NCBI GenBank assembly: GCA_035548775.1
Contig: DASZSI010000208.1
Location: forward strand, 1 to 10,370
Source: UBA7672 sp035548775
GTDB taxonomy: Bacteria > Pseudomonadota > Alphaproteobacteria > Caulobacterales > Hyphomonadaceae
Length of the DNA: 10,370 bases
Direction: 5' to 3'
Part shown: piece after piece, positions 5,889-10,370 of the stretch
How the letters are laid out: every line of letters begins with the position of its first letter
Numbering within the stretch: the first letter of the stretch is position 1
Notes under the pieces: generated by a model
Told to the model about the DNA's origin: nothing
Seen by the model: the letters and a program-made list of their open reading frames with translations, nothing else
Database searches by the model: none
Made by a program: the position numbers and the translations under genes

Positions 5889-8003
5889 TCAGACCATCTG
5901 GAGAATGATGTCGTACATGTCTTTTGCCGCCTGGATCATGCGCGAGGCGGCGGCGTAGGCCTGCTGGTAGGTCGTCATCTTCACCAGCTCCTCGTCGAGG
6001 TTGACGCCCTCCTCGCTCTGGCGCCGCTGTTTCACCTCGTCGCGAACCGATTCAGCGGCGGCCTTGGCGCTATCGAGCGCTTCGGCGCGCACGCCAGCAT
6101 GACCGGCGAGACGCGCGGCGTAGTCGGTGACCGACGTGACCTGGCCGGTGAGGCCGCCTGCATCAGCGAAGGTGCGCTGGGCCGCGCCCGCCGCTTCGAT
6201 AGCGAGCGCGCCGCGACCATCGCCGGGCGCAAGAACGAGCTGGCCCGCCGCGGCGCCGGAAAGGTCGGCCTGCGCGCTGCCCAGCAGGCTGGGGTTGGCG
6301 CGGATGTCGGCGCGGATGTACTGGCTGTTCGCGCGCTGCGCCGGCAGCGACTCGCCCCAGCCGAAGATGTCCGACATCGAGAGGTTGGTGTCGCCGCGCG
6401 TGGTGGTGTCCTGGATGACGTCGATGCGGCCGATGTCGTTGTTGGTCGGCACGAGCGTGAGGCGGCCATTGGCGTCCATCGCCGTCTTGCCATAGCCGGT
6501 CAGCGCCGCGTCGATGTCGGAGCGCAGCGAGGCGATGCTCGCGCCGGCGCCGACGGTGAAGTTGACCGTGCGGACGATCGCCCCGTCCTGGTTGCGCAGG
6601 GCGAAGGTGAGCGTCTGGCCGGCGGTGAACCCATGCTGGTCCGTGCCCGATAGTCCGGTCGCATAGTTGAGCGGCTTGCCGTGGGTCACAAGGTCATTGA
6701 GCCCGAAGGTGGCGGAGAAGCCGCGGCCGGCGCGCAGGGCCGGGGTGCTGGGATCGTCGGTGATCACCAGGCCGGCGCTGGGCGTCGTGGTCGTGATCTG
6801 GAGCGAGCCGGCGGAGAAAGTCGCCGAACCGTCTGTTCCCAGCGCGGTGTTGAGCGCGGTCTGGAAGTCGCCGATCGAGTTGGCAAAGTTGGTGACGTTG
6901 AGCTGGTCGTCCATGATCGTGCCGGCGCCGAAGTCGACCTGGAAGTTGCGCACCACTTTTCCGTCGTTGCCGACGATGGCGATGTTGGTCTTGCCGGTGA
7001 AGTTGAGCTGATCGGAGGCGAGAAGCCCGGTATCGGTTCCGGTCAGCTGGGCCGGGGGCGGCACCGCGCTCGCCTGGTTGTGGGCGGCGTTGAGGGCGTC
7101 GGCGGCGCCGGCGGCGAACTCGCCGAACTCGAGCTGGAGGTTGACCAGTTCCTTGTCGCGAGCACGGAGCAGGCCCTTGAGCTCGCCGCCCTGGATGTGG
7201 GTTTCCATCGGCGTCTCGGTGGTCGAGCGCGGCGCGATCATCACAATGCCGGGATAGGCTTCGCCTTGAGAAGTCGAGTCCAGTCCGAGCGTCGCTGAGT
7301 CGAGGTCGACAAGAAGAAGGCCGTCGCTGGTGCGTACTTCAACGCCGCCGAGCGGGCGTTTCTGCACGCGAATATCCATGATCTCGGACAGCCGATCCAG
7401 CATGCGCTGCTGTTCGGTGTCGCCGTCGCTGGTCTGGAGGCCGGCGATGGTGGAGCGCTGGATCGAGGTGTTGAGCTTGGCGATGCCCGCCATCAGCGAG
7501 TTGGCTTCCTCCATCGTCGACACGATGCGGGAATTCGCCTCGTCACGGAGCGAGGTGATCTCGCCGGCGGTGGTGTCGAGCTGGCTGAGGAAGGTCTGCA
7601 GGTCGGACAGGGCTGTCGATCGGCGCAACGCCGAGGCGGGATCGACCGCCAGCGCGCCGAATGAGGAGAACACCGGGTCCATCTGGCCGAACACGGTGGA
7701 GCTGTCGGAAGGGTCGCCCAGAAGGCCTTGGGCCCGGTCCATGAGCTGGGAAAGGATGTCGGCCGCCGAAACGTCGGACGCGCCGCGCATCTCGGCAGCG
7801 GCGAGATAGGCGTTGGCCACGCGCTGGATCGAGACTTCAACGCCCGACACGCCGCCCGAGGCCTGGCGGGTGATGAACTGGGTGTCGAGACGCGCATAGC
7901 CGTCGGTGTTGACGTTGGCGACGTTGGTCGAAACCGCCTTCATCGCCTGCTGGTTGGCAGCGAGCGCGGAGAGCCCCGTCCCCATGATGCTTGCGATCGA
8001 CAT
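5889..8003 (-). CDS. flgK: Flagellar hook-associated protein 1, FlgK
   Basis: 704-residue FlgK, the first junction protein on the distal hook. The N-terminal rod-type domain (about 1-40) has SIMGTGLSALAANQQAMKAV then NVANVNTDGYAR, the hallmark of axial proteins. The C-terminal domain (about 665-704) reads GVNLDEELVKMTTYQQAYAA and ends MYDIILQMV, also diagnostic. The long middle (about 330-600) is Ser/Thr/Gly/Asp-rich and variable, as in other FlgK proteins. It is longer than the enterobacterial protein of about 550 residues but normal for alphaproteobacteria. The ATG at 8003 has GGAGG at 8009-8013; the reading frame is open further upstream, but residues there are unlike FlgK. It heads a two-gene unit with flgL; no other flagellar gene lies in the window. 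Confidence 0.95.
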   Translation of the reverse strand: MSIASIMGTGLSALAANQQAMKAVSTNVANVNTDGYARLDTQFITRQASGGVSGVEVSIQRVANAYLAAAEMRGASDVSAADILSQLMDRAQGLLGDPSDSSTVFGQMDPVFSSFGALAVDPASALRRSTALSDLQTFLSQLDTTAGEITSLRDEANSRIVSTMEEANSLMAGIAKLNTSIQRSTIAGLQTSDGDTEQQRMLDRLSEIMDIRVQKRPLGGVEVRTSDGLLLVDLDSATLGLDSTSQGEAYPGIVMIAPRSTTETPMETHIQGGELKGLLRARDKELVNLQLEFGEFAAGAADALNAAHNQASAVPPPAQLTGTDTGLLASDQLNFTGKTNIAIVGNDGKVVRNFQVDFGAGTIMDDQLNVTNFANSIGDFQTALNTALGTDGSATFSAGSLQITTTTPSAGLVITDDPSTPALRAGRGFSATFGLNDLVTHGKPLNYATGLSGTDQHGFTAGQTLTFALRNQDGAIVRTVNFTVGAGASIASLRSDIDAALTGYGKTAMDANGRLTLVPTNNDIGRIDVIQDTTTRGDTNLSMSDIFGWGESLPAQRANSQYIRADIRANPSLLGSAQADLSGAAAGQLVLAPGDGRGALAIEAAGAAQRTFADAGGLTGQVTSVTDYAARLAGHAGVRAEALDSAKAAAESVRDEVKQRRQSEEGVNLDEELVKMTTYQQAYAAASRMIQAAKDMYDIILQMV

Positions 8004-8008
8004 CCTAG

Positions 8009-8013
8009 CCTCC
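8009..8013 (-). promoter_or_regulatory. Ribosome binding site of flgK
   Basis: GGAGG on the minus strand, 5 nt before ATG 8003. It decides the start against the frame's open extension to about 8312. Confidence 0.7.
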
Positions 8014-8059
8014 GTCCCCGGTGGCCCAGCAGATTTTGCCGAGTAGGCGCGATCTGCCG

Positions 8060-8077
8060 GGCCGCCGTTACGCGGCC
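8060..8077 (-). other. Hairpin in the flgK leader
   Basis: Perfect 6-bp stem GGCCGC (8060-8065) and GCGGCC (8072-8077) around loop CGTTAC, 57 bp upstream of the flgK start. If transcription begins near 8178 it would be in the 5' untranslated leader. Role unknown; GC-rich DNA often yields short stems by chance. Confidence 0.3.
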
Positions 8078-8188
8078 AGCTTTCACCGGCGCAGTTCCAT
8101 CTTACTGAATCGCCACGGGAAAATTGCGTGGACGCGGGCTTCTGCCCTGAACGCTTCGGCGGTCTGGCCGCAACGTTGCAATTAACCA

Positions 8189-8204
8189 CGCAAGTCGCGG
8201 GCCA
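8189..8204 (-). promoter_or_regulatory. Sigma-54-like (-24/-12) promoter for flgKL
   Basis: On the minus strand the 16 bases read TGGCCCGCGACTTGCG. This matches the sigma-54 consensus TGGCACG-N4-TTGCW at all but two positions, with the invariant GG and GC separated by exactly 10 nt. Alphaproteobacterial hook-junction genes are commonly driven by sigma-54 with FlbD-type activators. Transcription would start near 8178, giving a leader of about 175 nt. A perfect 10-bp palindrome GCAACGTTGC (8170-8179) lies at that point. The remaining part of the 332-bp spacer 8004-8335 shows no further gene, and no clear sigma-70 promoter for the rightward lipoprotein gene was recognised. Confidence 0.5.
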
Positions 8205-8335
8205 ACCGGCGGATCGGCGGAAATCGAGGGGCGTGGCGGACGATCCTGTAACCTCGGCCCGGACCCGCGCGAATAGTTCCTTGCAAGCGCCAACGAGGCG
8301 GCCTGCGCACATTCATCCTCAGAGGAACAAGGTCC

Positions 8336-8713
8336 ATGAAATCGAACATCAAAGTCGCCTCGCTGGGCGCCGCGCTCGCGGCAGGCATCGCCCTGGCTGC
8401 GTGCACCACCGCGCTTTCCGGCTGCTCCAAGTCGTCCACCGAGGGCGCGATGCAGGCCGACGGCATGAAGTCCGACACGATGAAACCTGCCGACGCGATG
8501 GCGTCCGATTCCATGAAATCCGATGCAATGAAGCCGGCGGATGCGATGGCGACCCCTGCCCCGGCCGACGCAATGAAGTCTGACGCCATGAAATCGGACG
8601 CGATGAAGTCCGATGCGATGAAATCCGACTCCATGAAATCCGATGCAATGAAGTCCGATTCGATGGCGACGAGCCCCGCAAAGCCTGACACCATGAAGCC
8701 AAGCGGGAACTGA
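8336..8713 (+). CDS. Methionine-rich pentapeptide-repeat lipoprotein (MrpX/MXKDX-like)
   Basis: 125-residue exported protein made mostly of MKSDA/MKSDS-type pentapeptides. The signal peptide (1-22) ends in lipobox L-A-A-C (Cys23), and a second possible lipobox L-S-G-C follows at Cys30. From residue 44 come MKSDT, MKPADA, MASDS, MKSDA, MKPADA and MATPAPADA, then six uninterrupted MKSD[AS] units (8573-8662), ending MATSPAKPDTMKPSGN. The mature part from Cys23 has 15 Met in 103 residues and no Phe, Trp, Tyr, His or Arg, so it is probably disordered, hydrophilic and lipid-anchored. It resembles 'pentapeptide MXKDX repeat' proteins and the methionine-rich MrpX of Azospira, proposed to be an oxidant sink restored by YedY1; that match is from memory. 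The start follows AGAGGAACAAGG. Cytochrome b and molybdoenzyme genes lie downstream on the same strand. Confidence 0.85.
   Translation: MKSNIKVASLGAALAAGIALAACTTALSGCSKSSTEGAMQADGMKSDTMKPADAMASDSMKSDAMKPADAMATPAPADAMKSDAMKSDAMKSDAMKSDSMKSDAMKSDSMATSPAKPDTMKPSGN
8465..8662 (+). repeat. In-gene tandem 15-bp repeat (MKSDA units)
   Basis: Head-to-tail units of pattern ATG-AAR-TCN-GAY-KCN, interrupted by 18- and 27-bp variants; the block 8573-8662 is six exact-length units. Neighbouring units differ at synonymous positions (TCT/TCG/TCC, GAC/GAT, GCC/GCG/GCA), so the array is coding and not a freshly expanded microsatellite. Confidence 0.8.
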
Positions 8714-8719
8714 TCCCGC
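8703..8719 (+). other. Hairpin over the lipoprotein stop codon
   Basis: GCGGGA (8703-8708) and TCCCGC (8714-8719) pair perfectly around ACTGA, which holds the TGA stop. It may protect the mRNA 3' end or act with the larger hairpin 12 bp further on. Confidence 0.4.
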
Positions 8720-8730
8720 CGTCGAGTTAG

Positions 8731-8759
8731 GCCGGCTGCGGACTCCGACCGCAGCCGGC
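8731..8759 (+). terminator. Strong hairpin between lipoprotein and cytochrome b genes
   Basis: An 11-bp perfect GC-rich stem GCCGGCTGCGG (8731-8741) and CCGCAGCCGGC (8749-8759) closes a 7-nt loop. Only a weak pyrimidine stretch (GCTTCCTC) follows. It is the strongest stem in the window. It probably ends or attenuates the lipoprotein transcript so that the abundant sink protein is made in excess of the downstream reductase; partial read-through is a possibility, not shown. Confidence 0.55.
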
Positions 8760-8794
8760 GCTTCCTCGGCCAACCGCTCAGACGGAAGACCGTC

Positions 8795-9544
8795 ATGACC
8801 GCCGAACCCACGCCCAAGCCGACGCCTGAAGTGATCTACCGCCACACGCGTGTGGTGCGGATCGCGCATTGGATCAATGCGCTGTGCTTCCTGATGCTGT
8901 TGATGAGCGGCCTGCAGATCTTCAACGCGCACCCGGCGCTGTACTGGGGCCAGGCGGGCGCCGACTATGATCCGCCCTTCATTGAAATCCGCGGCGGCGT
9001 GCCGGGCTGGCTGACCGTGCCGAGCTATCATGATCTTGCCACGGGGCGGGCGTGGCACTTCTTCATGGCGTGGGGCCTGGTGATCAACGGCCTGATCTAC
9101 CTCGGCTTCGGCATTTTCAATCGACATTTCCGGCGCGACATCCTGCCGAAGCAGGACGAGCTGAAACCAAAGCATCTCTGGGAAGAGATCGTCCATCACG
9201 CCCAGCTGAAGCGCATCACCGGCCCGGCGGCGAAGAACTACAACACGCTGCAGAAGCTGGCCTATGTCGCGGTTATCTTCGTGCTGTTGCCGCTGATGGT
9301 GTTGACCGGCCTTACGATGTCGCCGGGCTTCGATGCGATCGCGCCGTTCCTGCTCGACATTTTCGGCGGGCGGCAGTCGGCCCGCACGCTGCACTTCATC
9401 TCAGCGAACCTGCTTGTGCTGTTCCTGATCGTGCACCTTGCCGAGGTGGTGATCGCTGGCGCGTTCAACGAAATCCGCTCGATGATCACGGGCAAGTTCA
9501 CCGTGCCGGAAGCTTCGGCGCAGCCCGCGGGAGAAGCGCAATGA
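8795..9544 (+). CDS. Four-helix b-type cytochrome (b561/YedZ1-like membrane subunit)
   Basis: 249-residue cytochrome b/b6-domain protein of the Ni,Fe-hydrogenase/b561 superfamily. It would carry electrons from quinol across the inner membrane to the molybdoenzyme encoded next. Four hydrophobic helices lie at about 20-43, 84-107, 153-174 and 197-222. Candidate haem ligands are His25 (RIAHWINAL), His88 (GRAWHFFMAWG), His200 (ARTLHFIS) and His214 (LIVHLAEVV), enough for two haems. A periplasmic loop of about 40 residues links helices 1 and 2, and FNRHFRRDILPKQDELKPKHLW is the charged loop after helix 2. ATG 8795 has GGAAG 7 nt upstream. The stop overlaps the next start by ATGA, implying translational coupling and a complex. 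It is shorter than, and distinct from, the six-helix MsrQ/YedZ family. Confidence 0.9.
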   Translation: MTAEPTPKPTPEVIYRHTRVVRIAHWINALCFLMLLMSGLQIFNAHPALYWGQAGADYDPPFIEIRGGVPGWLTVPSYHDLATGRAWHFFMAWGLVINGLIYLGFGIFNRHFRRDILPKQDELKPKHLWEEIVHHAQLKRITGPAAKNYNTLQKLAYVAVIFVLLPLMVLTGLTMSPGFDAIAPFLLDIFGGRQSARTLHFISANLLVLFLIVHLAEVVIAGAFNEIRSMITGKFTVPEASAQPAGEAQ

Positions 9545-10314
9545 CGCTGCTTACCCGCCGCAACCTTCTCACCACCGGCGCATTCGGCTTTGCCGCTTTC
9601 GGCCTTGCCGGTTGCGATCCCCTGTCGCGCTCTCCGGATTTCCGCAGTTTCATCAAGAACGCCGAGGGGCTGACCATGTCGGCCCAGCGTGCGCTGATGG
9701 TCGGACAGCCGCTGGCCCGGGAGTTCTCCGAGCGCGACATGTCGCGCGTGTTCCGCGCCAACGGGTCTACCAACCCCGATACGCCACATTACAATGCGCT
9801 GGCGGCCGACAATTTCCAGGGCTGGACGCTCACGGTCGACGGCCTGGTCAACCAGCCGCAATCCCTGTCGCTGCCGGACCTGCGCAACCTGCCTTCGCGC
9901 ACGCAGATCACCCGCCACGATTGCGTGGAGGGATGGAGCGCCATCGGAAAGTGGAAGGGCGTGCAACTCGCCACGCTGCTGCAGGCGGCGAGCCTGAAGC
10001 CCAATGCGCGGTTTGCGGTGTTCCACTGCGCCGACGACCTCGACAATTCGCGGGACGGTTCGGGCCAGTATTACGAAAGCATCGACCTAATCGATGCCTT
10101 CCACCCGCAAACCATCCTCGCCTACGAAATGAACGGAGCGCCGCTGGAGATAAAGCACGGCGCCCCGATCCGCCTGAGGGTCGAGCGCCAGCTGGGCTAC
10201 AAGCAGGCAAAATACGTGATGCGAATCGAAATCGTCGAACGGCTCGACAAGATCCGGCGCGGCAAGGGCGGTTATTGGGAAGACCGCGGATACGAATGGT
10301 ACGCGGGAATTTGA
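9541..10314 (+). CDS. Tat-exported SUOX/YedY-like molybdopterin oxidoreductase
   Basis: 257-residue enzyme of the sulfite-oxidase fold (PF00174), whose members bind a single molybdopterin. Those with this partner type reduce methionine sulfoxide or other S- and N-oxides, or oxidise sulfite. The N-terminus TRRNLLTTGAFGFAAFGLAG carries a twin-arginine motif (Arg6-Arg7) and ends in a lipobox L-A-G-C (Cys25), so a Tat-exported, lipid-anchored form is possible. The Mo-ligating cysteine is Cys128 in TRHDCVEGWSAIGKWKGVQL. The C-terminal signature is KHGAPIRLRVERQLGYKQAKYV (about 205-226), then GGYWEDRGYEWYAGI. The start overlaps the cytochrome b stop by ATGA. It differs from E. coli-type MsrP in shorter length and in its b561 partner. 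Fold, export and cofactor are well supported; the substrate is inferred from the adjacent methionine-rich protein. Confidence 0.9.
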   Translation: MTLLTRRNLLTTGAFGFAAFGLAGCDPLSRSPDFRSFIKNAEGLTMSAQRALMVGQPLAREFSERDMSRVFRANGSTNPDTPHYNALAADNFQGWTLTVDGLVNQPQSLSLPDLRNLPSRTQITRHDCVEGWSAIGKWKGVQLATLLQAASLKPNARFAVFHCADDLDNSRDGSGQYYESIDLIDAFHPQTILAYEMNGAPLEIKHGAPIRLRVERQLGYKQAKYVMRIEIVERLDKIRRGKGGYWEDRGYEWYAGI

Positions 10315-10335
10315 CCTGGGCTTGGCGAGTAGCCG

Positions 10336-10352
10336 GGGTCTCCGCTAGACCT
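10336..10352 (+). terminator. Weak hairpin after the molybdoenzyme gene
   Basis: GGTCT (10337-10341) and AGACC (10347-10351) pair around CCGCT, with one possible wobble pair outside, 22 bp past the stop codon. The short stem and lack of a T-run make termination uncertain. The remaining bases to 10370 hold no supportable gene. Confidence 0.3.
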
Positions 10353-10370
10353 GCCCCAGCCATGAATGGC

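Noticed and set aside
5757..6653. 298-codon plus-strand frame inside flgL and flgK
   Set aside because: Antisense shadow of two certain flagellar genes, rich in Arg/Val/Gly as expected from GC skew.
8004..8312. N-terminal extension of flgK to about 8312
   Set aside because: FlgK begins at the conserved SIMGTGLSALAANQQ segment with GGAGG just upstream; the extension is unlike any FlgK and would run through the promoter.
8573..8662. Regular 15-bp repeats as a CRISPR or minisatellite
   Set aside because: Units are contiguous with no spacers, are in frame with a signal-peptide protein, and vary synonymously.
8102..9394. 430-codon minus-strand frame with FHGIG/LHRVR-like repeats
   Set aside because: Its repeats are the reverse complement of the MKSDA-coding array. 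It crosses the cytochrome b gene and the flgK leader, and has no start context or homology.
10362..10370. ATG at the right edge as the start of a further gene
   Set aside because: Only three codons are visible and no clear ribosome binding site precedes it.

Overview
The window is high-GC DNA, most likely from an alphaproteobacterium. The signs are strong GC bias at third codon positions, Caulobacterales/Rhizobiales-type FlgK and FlgL proteins, a small oxidoreductase-like CC-x3-CCPC protein, a YkgJ-type cysteine-cluster protein, and a palindromic dispersed repeat of the kind scattered through such genomes. The exact taxon cannot be fixed from the sequence. No RNA gene, insertion sequence, integrase or CRISPR array was seen.

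Left block (1-4341), all on the minus strand. Read in the direction of transcription it holds a secreted tannase/feruloyl-esterase-family hydrolase (2860-4341), a secreted metallo-beta-lactamase-fold hydrolase (1833-2783), a 61-residue cysteine-rich protein (1510-1695) and a sorbosone-dehydrogenase-like beta-propeller lipoprotein (68-1420). Gaps of 76-137 bp, hairpins and a palindromic repeat separate most of them, so they are probably separate transcription units or a loose cluster rather than one tight operon. Three of the four carry export signals, which suggests periplasmic or surface breakdown of esters, sugars and aldehydes. Two copies of one palindromic repeat lie in opposite orientation at 11-59 and 1758-1806.

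Middle block. A YkgJ-type cysteine-cluster protein (4505-4954, plus) runs tail to tail into flgL. The two stop codons are adjacent and both lie inside one perfect hairpin. flgK and flgL (minus, 4955-8003, 10 bp apart) encode the two hook-filament junction proteins. A sigma-54-like -24/-12 element lies upstream of flgK, as expected for late flagellar genes.

Right block (8336-10314), plus strand, and the most interesting part. It begins with a methionine-rich repeat lipoprotein built from MKSDA-type pentapeptides. After a strong hairpin come a four-helix b-type cytochrome and, overlapping it by ATGA, a Tat-exported SUOX/YedY-fold molybdopterin oxidoreductase. Membrane cytochrome plus periplasmic molybdoenzyme resembles the MsrPQ/YedYZ methionine sulfoxide reductase arrangement. 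The adjacent methionine-rich protein recalls the MrpX-YedY1-YedZ1 hypochlorite-scavenging system described in Azospira. The inferred model is that the lipoprotein is a sacrificial methionine store, oxidised by reactive chlorine or oxygen species and re-reduced by electrons from the quinone pool. The gene content is seen directly; the functional link is inference.
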